DNA of 64,000 nucleotides from Gammaproteobacteria bacterium (GCA_026195895.1 JAPHRO010000025.1:55443-119442); one strand, 5' to 3'. Shown: positions 27,485-36,855, counted from the first letter of the stretch. Program-made: numbers and translations. Notes: generated by a model from the sequence alone, not told the origin.

Positions 27485-29553
27485 GCAAAAAAAATACTTT
27501 TCCAAGCCAGTCCTGGCGGCTCTTTTCACTCGTCATCGGCACACTCACTCTCCTTGCAATATGGATTGTCTGGAGCCAGCACCAGTATAATTTACAAACC
27601 AGCCGGCAAACAGCCGCTGACCGATTAGCCTTGATAAAAGTAATCACCAGCCACGCGCTTGATAATGGCCGCTATGACGAAATCCAGCCGTTATTTAATG
27701 AATGGGGCCAGCGCTATTCCGAAACCCTGTTAATCAAACTGGAAACAAAAAATGGATTTGAACTTGGCTTATACCAGCGACCACTGTTAAGCCAAAATCG
27801 ACTCGAACTCAAAGAACCTGTTAAATATGGCTATCGCGGCGCAGCCACCCTGACCTATGCTCATGATACCAGCGATGTTAAACAGCAGTTTTATATAATT
27901 TTACTCAGCGTTCTAATTGCGCTGGGAATCGCAATGATTTTCGGGGCAAATCTTGTCATCAATAGCATTAAACGGCTGCACGAAACAACACATCTCTCAC
28001 AACTGACTGAACAACTGAATAAACGCAATATTGATTTACGCACAGAACATAGCCTGCTACAGGCGGTGATCGATAGCCTGCCCGATTTGATCTACTTTAA
28101 ATCACCAAACGGCACCTATCATGGTGCTAATAAAGCCTTCTGCAAATTCTTTGGCTTATCACAAAATGAACTGGACCAAAAAACAGATGCGGAATTATTC
28201 GATGAACCCCTGGCCAGCCAGCGAACCGAACGCGACAATTTGATAATTCGCAGTAATCAGCCAGATCACCAGGAACTCTGGATAGCCGATAAAAATCACA
28301 CCAGTGTTTTGCTGGACACTTTACATACACCTTACTTTGATGACGATGAAAATTTACTGGGCATCATTGGTATCGCCCGTGACATAACGGGACAAAGGCG
28401 CGTGGAACAGGCACTGCGTCGCAGCCAGAAAATGGATGCCATTGGTCACCTCACCGGAGGCATTGCCCACGACTTCAACAATATTCTCGGTGTTATTCTC
28501 GGCAATCTGGAATTGCTGAAACTGCACGATGCCAATGCTGACAAAAGCATCCAGCGAATTAATACTATCGAGAAATCGGCGCAACGCGCCGCCGACCTGA
28601 CTAAACAACTTTTAGGCTTCTCCCGGCACCAGACTCAGCAACTAACGATTACCAATATAAACAATATCATTAACGAAATGGACAGCTTGATTGTTCGATC
28701 AATGACACCTGAGATCGAAGTTGAATATCTGCTGGCCGCTGATCTCTGGAACGTCGCAATCGATCCCGGCGACTTTCAGGACAGCCTGCTCAACCTTGCG
28801 CTCAATGCCCGGGATGCCATGGCCGGCAGCGGTTGTCTGCACATTGAAACCCGCAACTGTAGTCTGGACGCTGACTATTGCGCTCAAAACCCTGACGCCC
28901 GGCCGGGCGACTATGTACAATTATCAGTTAGTGACAACGGTGCAGGTATTGCCCCCGAACAGCAAGATGTTATTTTTGAACCCTTCTATACGACCAAGGA
29001 ACTGGGCAAAGGCACCGGATTGGGGCTGGCTATGGTATATGGATTTATTCAGCGCTCTAACGGCTTCCTTAAAGTCTATTCCGAACCTGATATCGGCACC
29101 ACATTTCGACTCTACTTCCCTCGAGATAAAGGAGAAGAGCAGACCAATATTGACAACCAAGAGCAGATCAAAACTTATTTACATGGCACCGAAACACTCC
29201 TTGTAGTTGACGATGAGGAAGACTTACTGGAGCTGGCGCGTAATACGCTTGAATCACTGGGGTACAGAATTTTGACGGCCAGCAATGGTCAGCAAGCTCT
29301 GCAACTACTCGAAAAAGAAGCCCGCATAGATTTGCTATTCAGCGATGTGGTTATGCCGGGTGGAATAAACGGATACGAACTTGCCGAACAGGCGAGCATT
29401 TTACGCCCCGAGCTTAAAGTATTACTTACCTCAGGCTATACCGAAAAAGCCATCGCCCATAATGGCCAGGCACGATTTAACACCAACCTGCTTAGCAAAC
29501 CCTATACACGAAATGAACTGGCACAGCGGCTACGGGAAACGTTAGGCAATTAA
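27481..29553 (+). CDS. Hybrid sensor histidine kinase with PAS and receiver domains
   Basis: The 690-residue kinase has a transmembrane helix at about 15-33, a small periplasmic region (34-137), and a second helix at about 138-160. A PAS domain follows (about 195-310, LLQAVIDSLPDLIYFKSPNG). Next is a HisKA dimerisation domain with the phospho-accepting H330 in GGIAHDFNN, then a HATPase with N (NLALNARDAM), G1 (DNGAGI) and G2 (GKGTGLGLAM) boxes. A C-terminal receiver has acidic residues in VVDDEED, phospho-acceptor D622 in FSDVVMPGG, and the conserved lysine in LSKPY. No DNA-binding output is fused, and no response regulator gene is adjacent, so the output partner lies elsewhere. Four-base overlap with the binding-protein gene points to joint signalling. 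Confidence 0.93.
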   Translation: MSKKNTFPSQSWRLFSLVIGTLTLLAIWIVWSQHQYNLQTSRQTAADRLALIKVITSHALDNGRYDEIQPLFNEWGQRYSETLLIKLETKNGFELGLYQRPLLSQNRLELKEPVKYGYRGAATLTYAHDTSDVKQQFYIILLSVLIALGIAMIFGANLVINSIKRLHETTHLSQLTEQLNKRNIDLRTEHSLLQAVIDSLPDLIYFKSPNGTYHGANKAFCKFFGLSQNELDQKTDAELFDEPLASQRTERDNLIIRSNQPDHQELWIADKNHTSVLLDTLHTPYFDDDENLLGIIGIARDITGQRRVEQALRRSQKMDAIGHLTGGIAHDFNNILGVILGNLELLKLHDANADKSIQRINTIEKSAQRAADLTKQLLGFSRHQTQQLTITNINNIINEMDSLIVRSMTPEIEVEYLLAADLWNVAIDPGDFQDSLLNLALNARDAMAGSGCLHIETRNCSLDADYCAQNPDARPGDYVQLSVSDNGAGIAPEQQDVIFEPFYTTKELGKGTGLGLAMVYGFIQRSNGFLKVYSEPDIGTTFRLYFPRDKGEEQTNIDNQEQIKTYLHGTETLLVVDDEEDLLELARNTLESLGYRILTASNGQQALQLLEKEARIDLLFSDVVMPGGINGYELAEQASILRPELKVLLTSGYTEKAIAHNGQARFNTNLLSKPYTRNELAQRLRETLGN

Positions 29554-29576
29554 AAAAACGCTACTGTATTTTTATA

Positions 29577-30266
29577 CTACTTTAAAGCTGTTTTAACAAA
29601 GGGCACAGTCAGTCGCCGCTGTTGCTGCAAAGAAATTTTATCGAGTGCTTCTAATTTTTCAAACAGGCCTGACAAATCTCGCGCATAGTTATTTAACATA
29701 AACGAAGCGACCTGGTCAGGCAATTCAAAACCCCGCGACCTGGCACGTAACTGCAAAGCCTGCTGTTTTTCATGGTCGTTCAAATCATTTACTTTTATAA
29801 CTGGCCCCCAGTTTAAACGGGATCGCAAATCTTCTAGCTGTAGTGTTAATTCATTTGGCGGCAAATTGGCGGCAAACAGCAGGCATTTATTGGCTTCTCG
29901 CATCCGATTGATTAAATCAAATATTTTTTCCTGCCATACCGGTTTATTTGCCACCAGTTGTAAATCGTCAATGCAGACCAGATCAATTTGCTCCAGTCCA
30001 TCTAACACTTCCGAGGTGTAATCGATAACCTGTTTAAATGGCAAATAACTTACTGTGAAGTTTTTTTCATTCGCTAACTGGCAAACCGCCTGCAATAAAT
30101 GACTTTTTCCAATGAATTGTTCACCCCAGATAAACAACTGTTTTTCGCCCTTGGCATCTGTCGCCTGCTGCAATAACTGAAGCAGCAACGCATTGTCGCC
30201 AACAACAAAATTTTCAAAGGTATGGGATTCCCTCAGCTGCAGATCAAGGGTTAACTGGGTATACAT
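29577..30266 (-). CDS. hda: DnaA regulatory inactivator Hda
   Basis: The 229-residue AAA+ protein is homologous to the ATPase domain of DnaA but lacks the DNA-binding domain IV. It begins with the clamp-binding motif QLTLDLQL (residues 4-11), which docks on the beta sliding clamp, and continues with FENFVVGDNALLLQLLQ. The P-loop-like IWGEQFIGKSHLLQAV has degenerated Walker A residues, and the sensor regions are as in Hda. It stimulates hydrolysis of DnaA-ATP after initiation. It follows the AI-2E permease by 2 bp, as in several Gammaproteobacteria. It converges on the histidine kinase gene. Confidence 0.92.
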   Translation of the reverse strand: MYTQLTLDLQLRESHTFENFVVGDNALLLQLLQQATDAKGEKQLFIWGEQFIGKSHLLQAVCQLANEKNFTVSYLPFKQVIDYTSEVLDGLEQIDLVCIDDLQLVANKPVWQEKIFDLINRMREANKCLLFAANLPPNELTLQLEDLRSRLNWGPVIKVNDLNDHEKQQALQLRARSRGFELPDQVASFMLNNYARDLSGLFEKLEALDKISLQQQRRLTVPFVKTALK

Positions 30267-30268
30267 TG

Positions 30269-31339
30269 TTAGGCCGAACTTCCATCATCAAAGATAGCGC
30301 TGGCTTTATACTGCTGATGCGCATGGCGCAACAGCACAGCCAGTACGGCGGCAACCGGCAAAGCCAGCAATATACCGACAAAACCAAATAACTGACCACC
30401 GGCCAGCACGGCAAATATCACGGCGACAGGATGCAGGCCGATGCGATCCCCGACCAGCAACGGCGTCAGTATCATGCCTTCCAGCGCCTGACCAATACCA
30501 AACACAATGAACACCGGCAGCAAATTCAGCAGTTCATGGGTTTGCAGCAACATCGCGATGGATGCGGCAACGATACCGACGATAAAACCGAGATACGGTA
30601 CAAAGCTCACCAGGCCGGCCAGCATACCGATCAACAAGGCCAGCTTCAGATCAATAAACCATAAACCGAGTGAATAAATTGTACCCAGGGCAATCATCAC
30701 CATGAACTGGCCGCGCAAAAAAGCCGCCAGCACATCATCCGACTCTGTTGCCAGTTTTGCGATGAGCGGCTCGTAGGCGCGCGGCAACAATTCATCGATG
30801 CGCGACACCAGAATATCCCAGTCGCGCAACAGATAAAAAGTAACCACGGGGATCAACACCAGATTGGCCAGCCAGGCAATCAGGGTAACGCCGGACTGGG
30901 TAATGGATTTGAAAATATTCATGACCATGCCACCCGCCTGCTCAAAATACGGCGTCAGCGAGTCTTTAACTACCTGTAAATCCAGCATGGCCGGATCCAT
31001 ACCCAGGGTTGTGGCCAGTCCCGGCAGTAATTGATTCTGCAGTACATCGATATAGGTCGGGATATTTTTAATCAGATAGGTTAGCTGGTATTGCAGCATG
31101 GGAAATAGCAATAGCACCAGTAACGTTAGCAGCGAAAACAGGGCCACAAAAACAATGATAACGGAGAATGTGCGGGATAACTTTTTTGTTTCCAGCCAAT
31201 CAACCAGAGGGTCGCCCAGATAAGCCAGCAGAGCCGCGGCAAAAAACGGCGTTAAAATCGGGGTGAGCAAATACAGCAAAATACCGAATCCTGAGATACC
31301 GGCGATAAGCATCCATTTTTGTGAATCGTTCAGGGTCAT
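30269..31339 (-). CDS. AI-2E family transporter (PerM-like), next to hda
   Basis: This 356-residue permease has the usual helices at about 10-42, 60-85 and 150-175 and a C-terminal bundle. Family motifs are SFVPYLGFIVGIVAA and EGMILTPLLVGDRIGLHP. The conserved order of DUF2066, this permease and hda with spacings of 2 bp supports orthology with the PerM-type gene found next to hda in related species. It is clearly paralogous to the protein at 28-1104 but not a recent duplicate. Substrate unknown. Confidence 0.88.
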   Translation of the reverse strand: MTLNDSQKWMLIAGISGFGILLYLLTPILTPFFAAALLAYLGDPLVDWLETKKLSRTFSVIIVFVALFSLLTLLVLLLFPMLQYQLTYLIKNIPTYIDVLQNQLLPGLATTLGMDPAMLDLQVVKDSLTPYFEQAGGMVMNIFKSITQSGVTLIAWLANLVLIPVVTFYLLRDWDILVSRIDELLPRAYEPLIAKLATESDDVLAAFLRGQFMVMIALGTIYSLGLWFIDLKLALLIGMLAGLVSFVPYLGFIVGIVAASIAMLLQTHELLNLLPVFIVFGIGQALEGMILTPLLVGDRIGLHPVAVIFAVLAGGQLFGFVGILLALPVAAVLAVLLRHAHQQYKASAIFDDGSSA

Positions 31340-31341
31340 GC

Positions 31342-32466
31342 CTAATTGAGTTTGTAGGTCAGTATATTTACCGCCGGCGGCAGATTGGGATTCTGCTCAC
31401 CATTGCCTGGCCCGGGTACGATGAGCGGTGTTTTATCCAGCTTTAGAATTCGCCCCAGTGCAATAATCCGTTTCAGGTCATCCCGATCCCCCGTCATATC
31501 CACATGAAACCGCACCCAGTCAGCTTCCACCTGGGTCGCGAACACATTTTTAACCAGTGCCAAAGAGGCCAGGTAGCGGCTGGCCCGGGCATACTGCGAC
31601 ACACCTGAAATGCCATTGACCTGAACCAGCAATTTACCCTTATTATCCAGGTTTTCCAGTACGGCAAATCGACTTGAAATCTGGTCCGTTGCCACATCCA
31701 CACCACTGGCCATCAACAACTGTAAATCCACCGCGCGTAATTTCCAGTCATCCGTTTTGCTGTCTAACAGCAGGGACCAGTCCACCTGCCAGCTGCCATT
31801 CTTCCAGTCCATCCGCCCGATCATGATGGCATCAACAGCATAGCGCTCTGAGGCCTTTTTGATCGGCTCCCAGAAGCTACCCCAGACATCGGCAAATCCT
31901 GCCTGCTGTCTATCCTGGCGATCCATTTTCGGCCAGATGATGGGCAATCCCCGACGTCGCGCCTCTTCGGCAACGGCGTCTTTGATGGCTGAGCTATCCT
32001 GCTGTTTCAATACATAACGGTTGCGACCATCCCTGACTGCCAGCCAGAGCAATACATTGGGCCGCTGCTGCCCCCAGATGGGCAAGGCATTTTCACGCAG
32101 TAATTTCTTAATCGAACCCTCGTTAAACTGAACCCACAAGGTGTATTTGGCCAGCGGCAAATTGAGTGCGTTTTGTGCTTCCGTTTGCGCTACCGGCTCA
32201 TCCAGCGGCAAATAGCGATATTGCTGCACATAAGCGGCGGCTTTTTTAAGATCCAGCTGGGTCGATGCCAGGCTATTGCCCGATACCCGAACCACCACCT
32301 CGATAAACGCCTGCTCGAACGCGGCGCGCCGAATATCCCTCTCCTGGTTGATCACCGGCAGGGACACTTCATACATTTTCTCAACCACTGTTGCCTGCGC
32401 GATCAGGGGCAGTGACAGCAACAGCGAAATCAGTAAAACGCGGATAAACACAGTACTATTTGGCAT
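31342..32466 (-). CDS. DUF2066 domain protein
   Basis: The 374-residue exported protein has a signal peptide (residues about 5-25, ending AQA) and the DUF2066 core at about 30-260: VEKMYEVSLPVINQERDIRR near the start, and LLWLAVRDGRNRY in the middle. DUF2066 proteins are periplasmic and lie upstream of the permease/hda pair in many Gammaproteobacteria; their function is not known. It is the first gene of a three-gene operon and is divergent from purM across 221 bp that contain a dispersed repeat. Confidence 0.83.
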   Translation of the reverse strand: MPNSTVFIRVLLISLLLSLPLIAQATVVEKMYEVSLPVINQERDIRRAAFEQAFIEVVVRVSGNSLASTQLDLKKAAAYVQQYRYLPLDEPVAQTEAQNALNLPLAKYTLWVQFNEGSIKKLLRENALPIWGQQRPNVLLWLAVRDGRNRYVLKQQDSSAIKDAVAEEARRRGLPIIWPKMDRQDRQQAGFADVWGSFWEPIKKASERYAVDAIMIGRMDWKNGSWQVDWSLLLDSKTDDWKLRAVDLQLLMASGVDVATDQISSRFAVLENLDNKGKLLVQVNGISGVSQYARASRYLASLALVKNVFATQVEADWVRFHVDMTGDRDDLKRIIALGRILKLDKTPLIVPGPGNGEQNPNLPPAVNILTYKLN

Positions 32467-32500
32467 ATTCTTATTTGACTAAATTTAGTAGTGGCTCAAG

Positions 32501-32595
32501 TTAGCCCTGTATGGAGTCAGGACAAGGCGAAAAATATGAGTTTACACATGTAAATGTCCATTTTTCAACGCGGTCATGGCACCATACAGGGCTAA
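32501..32595. repeat. Dispersed palindromic repeat, copy 1
   Basis: This 95 bp element is bounded by a 14 bp perfect inverted repeat (TTAGCCCTGTATGG at 32501-32514 and its complement at 32582-32595). Inside lies a core at 32527-32567 (GCGAAAAATATGAGTTTACA, then CATGTAAATG ... CATTTTTCA) with its own near-palindrome TTTACACATGTAAA. The same core occurs at 55160-55200 with 33 of 41 positions identical. Both copies sit in divergent intergenic regions in front of plus-strand genes. No coding capacity. Confidence 0.8.
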
Positions 32596-32687
32596 TCTAA
32601 GCCGTTACGGGCATATTTCATTCGTGGCTAATGCGATGAGCGTGTACAATACCACATCTTTTAAAAGACGTGTTTTAGCTAACTCAC

Positions 32688-33725
32688 ATGACAGATTCAA
32701 AATCCCTAAGCTATCGTGATGCCGGTGTTGATATTGATGCGGGCAATCAACTTATCGAAAAAATAAAGCCCCATGTTGCCAAAACCATGCGCCCCGAAGT
32801 CATCGGCGGTCTGGGCGGATTTGGCGCATTATTTGAGCTGCCGTTGCATAAATACCAGCAGCCCGTACTGGTATCCGGCACCGACGGTGTCGGCACCAAG
32901 CTAAAACTGGCGCTGCAGCTAAATAAACATGACACCATCGGCATCGATCTGGTGGCCATGTGTGTCAACGATATCCTGGTACTGGGTGCCGAACCCCTGT
33001 TTTTCCTTGACTACTATGCCACCGGCCATCTGGACAATGAGGTGGCGGCCGATGTCATCAAAGGTATCGCTGAGGGATGTCTGCTGTCAGGTGCATCCCT
33101 GACCGGCGGCGAAACGGCAGAAATGCCGGGCATGTATGGTGAAGGCGATTATGACCTGGCAGGTTTCTGCGTCGGCATCGTCGAAAAGAACGCCATTATC
33201 GATGGCTCTAAAGTTGAAGCGGGTGATGTATTGATCGGCCTGGCCTCATCGGGCCCGCATTCCAACGGTTACTCGCTCATTCGCAAAGTCATCGAAGTCA
33301 GCGGAGCAGATCTTGGCGAAGACTGCGACGGCCAGCCACTGGGCGAAGCACTGCTGGCACCGACGCGAATTTATGTGAAAAATGTCCGCCAGTTACTGGA
33401 ACAGGTAGACATTCATGCCATGTCCCATATTACCGGTGGTGGACTGCTGGAAAATATTCCCCGGGTGATGCCAGAAAACACCCGGGCCCAGATCGATGCC
33501 AGTAGCTGGCAAATGCCGGCGGTATTCCAGTGGCTGCAGCAGCAGGGCAATATCGAACAGAATGAAATGTACCGCACCTTCAACTGTGGCGTGGGCATGG
33601 TGCTGGTGGTCGACGCGGAAGACGCCGATACCGCGATCGAAATCCTGAATGGGGCCGGCGAGACAGCCTGGCGTCTGGGTGAAGTCGTCAGTTCAACTGG
33701 TGAAGCGGACGTTGTAGTTGAGTAA
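32688..33725 (+). CDS. purM: Phosphoribosylformylglycinamidine cyclo-ligase (AIR synthetase)
   Basis: The 345-residue enzyme closes the imidazole ring in purine synthesis (FGAM to AIR, with ATP). Diagnostic segments are [20 protein letters not shown] at the N-terminus, [14 protein letters not shown] (ATP-binding), DIGID-type metal site [24 protein letters not shown], and the C-terminal [11 protein letters not shown]. The stop codon overlaps the purN start as TAATG, so the two purine enzymes are translated together. A 12 bp palindrome TCTTTTAAAAGA lies 20 bp upstream. Confidence 0.98.
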   Translation: MTDSKSLSYRDAGVDIDAGNQLIEKIKPHVAKTMRPEVIGGLGGFGALFELPLHKYQQPVLVSGTDGVGTKLKLALQLNKHDTIGIDLVAMCVNDILVLGAEPLFFLDYYATGHLDNEVAADVIKGIAEGCLLSGASLTGGETAEMPGMYGEGDYDLAGFCVGIVEKNAIIDGSKVEAGDVLIGLASSGPHSNGYSLIRKVIEVSGADLGEDCDGQPLGEALLAPTRIYVKNVRQLLEQVDIHAMSHITGGGLLENIPRVMPENTRAQIDASSWQMPAVFQWLQQQGNIEQNEMYRTFNCGVGMVLVVDAEDADTAIEILNGAGETAWRLGEVVSSTGEADVVVE

Positions 33726-34402
33726 TGCCGGACCAGCCTGTTTCTAAACCACTGCCGATCGTCGTTCTGATCTCCGGCTCAGGCACCAACCTGCAGGCCA
33801 TCATTGATGCGATTGCAGCGGGCAAACTGAATGCTGAAATCAGGGCGGTCATTAGCAACCGGCCTAATGTTAAAGGCCTGGAGCGCGCCGAAAAGGCCGG
33901 TATTCCCGCCCACCTGCTGGATCACCAGCTGTTTGACGGCAGAGAAAGCTTTGATCAGGCGCTACAGGCGCTGATCGACAGTTACCAGCCTGAACTGGTG
34001 ATACTGGCCGGCTTCATGCGTATCCTGACGGAAGCATTCGTCAGCCACTATGAAGGCCGAATGTTAAATATCCACCCTTCACTGTTACCCGAATTCACCG
34101 GCCTGGATACTCACCAGCGGGTACTGGATGCGGGTCGTCAGCAACACGGAGTGAGCGTCCATTTTGTCACCAATGAACTGGATAGCGGCCCGCTGGTCAT
34201 ACAGGCAGTCATCCCGGTCAGTCCGAACGATACCGCGGACAGTCTGGCTGACCGCATCCAAACCCAGGAACATATTATTTATCCCATGTCCATCGAATGG
34301 TTTGTCCAGGGTCGACTCAGTTATAAAAATAACGCCAGCTATCTGGATGATCAATTAATCGTCAAGCCACCACAGTGGATAAACAACCAACTGGTTAACT
34401 GA
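33725..34402 (+). CDS. purN: Phosphoribosylglycinamide formyltransferase
   Basis: The 225-residue enzyme transfers a formyl group from 10-formyl-tetrahydrofolate to GAR. It has the nucleotide-binding start IVVLISGSGTNLQAIIDAI, the catalytic Asn and His in MLNIHPSLLPEFTGLDTHQR (about 107-126), and the catalytic Asp in TNELDSGPLV. The position usually occupied by the folate-loop motif H-x-V is present as GVSVHFVT. Coupled with purM upstream and 6 bp before a DUF3108 gene. Confidence 0.97.
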   Translation: MPDQPVSKPLPIVVLISGSGTNLQAIIDAIAAGKLNAEIRAVISNRPNVKGLERAEKAGIPAHLLDHQLFDGRESFDQALQALIDSYQPELVILAGFMRILTEAFVSHYEGRMLNIHPSLLPEFTGLDTHQRVLDAGRQQHGVSVHFVTNELDSGPLVIQAVIPVSPNDTADSLADRIQTQEHIIYPMSIEWFVQGRLSYKNNASYLDDQLIVKPPQWINNQLVN

Positions 34403-34408
34403 CTCGGC

Positions 34409-35143
34409 ATGTTTAAACTTATCAGCCTGTTCATAGTTTTTTTTATCTCGCCAATGGCATTGGGCTTTGAGCTGCCGCCCAATCATCAGGCGGTTTATTC
34501 GCTGGATAAAATGGATACCACAATCGGCCAGGTCACCATGACGCTGAATAAGAAGGGTCAGAAAATTATCTATACCTCCAGCACTGAACCCAAAGGTTTT
34601 ATTGCTTTGGTACTCAGTGACTCGGTTGAAGAAAGCAGCATACTGGAATGGCCTGAGTCATTAAACGCGCCACGGTTATTAAGCTACCAGCTTTTTAAAA
34701 ATAAAAAGTATAAAAAAAACCAGCGAATAAAACTCGACTGGCATGACAATCAATCCGTCAGTATTAGCGCCACTTATAAAAATCAGTCTCATGCACTACA
34801 GCACACAGGAAATCTCTGGGGGCGTCAGACCATGCAACTGCCGCTTATTTCGGAACTGCTGACAGGAAATAATAGTGATCTATTCAACTATACCGTGGTT
34901 GATAAAGGCACACTGAGTGAATACCAGTATCAGCGTCTTGGTAATGCAACCATAAAAATAGAAAAAAAATCATACGCTACGGTGAAATTTAAAATTAGCC
35001 GTAACGGCAGCAATCGTTATACTTATATATGGTTTGCACCGGAATATAATTATCTTCCGGTATATATTGAACAGCGAAAAAATAACGAAGTTAACGTCAG
35101 TATGTCATTAAAAACTTATCAACCAAGCATAACTTATGACTGA
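34409..35143 (+). CDS. DUF3108 exported protein
   Basis: The 244-residue protein has a signal peptide (residues 1-18, SPMALG) and the DUF3108 fold: start FELPPNHQAVYSLDKMDTTI (short repeats of a lipocalin-like or LolA-like beta sheet) and a C-terminal YIWFAPEYNYLPVYIEQ stretch. In many Gammaproteobacteria a DUF3108 gene directly follows purN, as here. Function is unknown; periplasmic location is predicted from the signal. It is lysine- and asparagine-rich and more AT-biased than its neighbours. It overlaps darP by 8 bases. Confidence 0.82.
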   Translation: MFKLISLFIVFFISPMALGFELPPNHQAVYSLDKMDTTIGQVTMTLNKKGQKIIYTSSTEPKGFIALVLSDSVEESSILEWPESLNAPRLLSYQLFKNKKYKKNQRIKLDWHDNQSVSISATYKNQSHALQHTGNLWGRQTMQLPLISELLTGNNSDLFNYTVVDKGTLSEYQYQRLGNATIKIEKKSYATVKFKISRNGSNRYTYIWFAPEYNYLPVYIEQRKNNEVNVSMSLKTYQPSITYD

Positions 35144-35642
35144 ATATTATGATGAAGATGGCAATTGGATCAGCAAGACTGAACGCAAGCACGAGGCCGA
35201 TGCCTTACAAAAACTCGGCGAGGAACTGATTGGCCTGACCAGTGACGAACTGGACAAATTTGATTTGCCCGATGCGCTCTATTCGGCGATCAGAGAAGCG
35301 CAGAAAATTCGTCAGCATGGCGCTCTCAAACGTCAGCGCCAGTACATAGGCAAACTCATGCGCGGCGTAGAAGCTGACGCCATCGAACAACAACTCAATG
35401 AAATACGCCACAAAGATGATCTGCATAATATTTATTTTAAACGCATAGAACAGTGGCGTGATCGAATTATGCAGGAGGGCGACACAGCGATTAACGAGCT
35501 AGTAACAGAATACCCGGATGCGGATCGTCAGTATCTGCGCCAGCTCCATCGCAACGCCCAGAAAGAACTGAAAAACAACAAGCCGCCAGCATCAGCCCGA
35601 CAGATTTTCAAATACATCCGGGAATTGTCTGAGCAGGCATAA
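35136..35642 (+). CDS. darP: Ribosome biogenesis factor DarP (YjgA, DUF615)
   Basis: This 168-residue charged helical protein matches YjgA/DarP: EWISKTERKHEADALQKLGE-like N-terminus, the LPDALYSAIREAQKI segment, RQRQYIGKLMRGVEADAIEQ (about 68-87) and C-terminal RQIFKYIRELSEQA. DarP binds pre-50S particles and helps late maturation at the peptidyl-transferase centre. It is the last gene of the pur cluster operon, followed by a separate ComFB-type gene after 57 bp. Confidence 0.9.
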   Translation: MTEYYDEDGNWISKTERKHEADALQKLGEELIGLTSDELDKFDLPDALYSAIREAQKIRQHGALKRQRQYIGKLMRGVEADAIEQQLNEIRHKDDLHNIYFKRIEQWRDRIMQEGDTAINELVTEYPDADRQYLRQLHRNAQKELKNNKPPASARQIFKYIRELSEQA

Positions 35643-35699
35643 TCAGGCACAAAAGGTCTATACTCTCAGCATAGAAAAAACGTATTACAGGACCTGATT

Positions 35700-35984
35700 A
35701 TGGACTCCACCAGCATTCACAATTATTACGAGCACCTGGTCATCGACTACATGCAGACCGAAGTTATTCCTGCTATGCCGGACAAAAGCAATGATTTTTT
35801 TCTGGATGTTGCCTGTTATGCGCTGACCAAATTACCGGCTCGCTACATGCGCCATGAGATCGATATGGCCTTTTACCTGGATTCGAACGAACGCACTAAA
35901 ATGCACAATGAAGTCGAAAAAGCAGTGAAAAAAGCGCTGAAATATATTGGCGACAATTTTAATAAAGATAGTCGCTACGATTAA
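35700..35984 (+). CDS. ComFB-type late competence family protein
   Basis: The 94-residue protein matches the ComFB domain: helical start SIHNYYEHLVIDYMQTEVIP, DVACYALTKLPARYMRHEID with the conserved LPxRY motif (about 46-51), and a C-terminal lysine-rich helix. ComFB proteins occur in firmicute competence loci and, in cyanobacteria, as cyclic-di-GMP receptors. No competence genes accompany it here, and it is preceded by its own gap. A signalling role, possibly with cyclic-di-GMP, is inferred. Confidence 0.8.
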   Translation: MDSTSIHNYYEHLVIDYMQTEVIPAMPDKSNDFFLDVACYALTKLPARYMRHEIDMAFYLDSNERTKMHNEVEKAVKKALKYIGDNFNKDSRYD

Positions 35985-36030
35985 TTCCGGATCTATCCAG
36001 CGGAGAAATTACAGCCACTCGCGAGCGCCG

Positions 36031-36855
36031 CTAAGCAATTCGACAGTTCAGGCGCCGGTGCTCCAGAACCTGGAAATTTTTACGTGTATTGACCAGATAG
36101 TCTCTGTCCAGTTCTGCTATAACCACACCCGAACCTGTTTCCAGCCGGTCGAGAATATTGCCCCAGGGATCAACAATCATACTATTGCCATGGGTCTGCC
36201 GATTATTGATATGAAACCCCCCCTGATCTGCCGCAATCATGAAACACAGATTTTCAATCGCGCGTGCTCTGACCAGTGGTTCCCAGTGCGACTTACCAGT
36301 GAAAGCGGTAAATGCTGAAGGCAGGGCACAAATTTCCATGCCATTATCAATCATGGTTCTGAACATTTCAGGGAAGCGCAAATCATAACAGATAGCTAAG
36401 CCCAGACGGCCAAACGGTGTATCGACAACTACAATGTCTTCACCTACCTCTGTCGTTTCAGATTCGTTGTACGATTCATCATTGTCCTTCAGCACGACAT
36501 CAAACATGTGAATCTTGTCATAACGTGCAACCTGCTCGCCCTGGTCATTAAACAGCAGACAGGCAGCATAGGCCTTACCCCTGGCATCACACTGTACAGG
36601 AATAGTACCGCCGACCAGCCAGATACCATGTTTTCTGGCCTGATTGCTTAAAAATTCCTGCATGATACCGGTACCCGGCTTTTCCGCATAACCCACGCGT
36701 TCTTGTTCCGTCATCGACATCAATGCAAAGTTTTCAGGTAATACCACCAGACTTGCCCCTTGCTGAACCGCTGTATCAATTAATTTACCAGCTTCATCTA
36801 AATTAGCCTGAATATTGGGACCGGAAGCCATCTGAATGGCAGCAATTTTACTCAT
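36031..36855 (-). CDS. Carbon-nitrogen hydrolase (Nit1/Nit2-type amidase)
   Basis: The 274-residue nitrilase-superfamily enzyme has the catalytic triad E41 (LVVLPENFAL), K114 (RYDKIHMFD) and C156 (GLAICYDLRFPE). The segment ESETTEVGEDIVVVDTPFGR and the RARAIENLCFMIAADQGG motif place it in the Nit branch near deaminated-glutathione amidase, a metabolite-repair enzyme. In many Gammaproteobacteria this gene lies next to yhdP and tldD; here it is 293 bp downstream of the small secreted gene. Its natural substrate is most probably deaminated glutathione, by family analogy. Confidence 0.9.
   Translation of the reverse strand: MSKIAAIQMASGPNIQANLDEAGKLIDTAVQQGASLVVLPENFALMSMTEQERVGYAEKPGTGIMQEFLSNQARKHGIWLVGGTIPVQCDARGKAYAACLLFNDQGEQVARYDKIHMFDVVLKDNDESYNESETTEVGEDIVVVDTPFGRLGLAICYDLRFPEMFRTMIDNGMEICALPSAFTAFTGKSHWEPLVRARAIENLCFMIAADQGGFHINNRQTHGNSMIVDPWGNILDRLETGSGVVIAELDRDYLVNTRKNFQVLEHRRLNCRIA

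Noticed and set aside
32657..32668. TCTTTTAAAAGA palindrome before purM as a PurR operator
   Set aside because: It does not resemble the PurR consensus (ACGCAAACGTTTGCGT) and is AT-only in the centre, so chance is likely.
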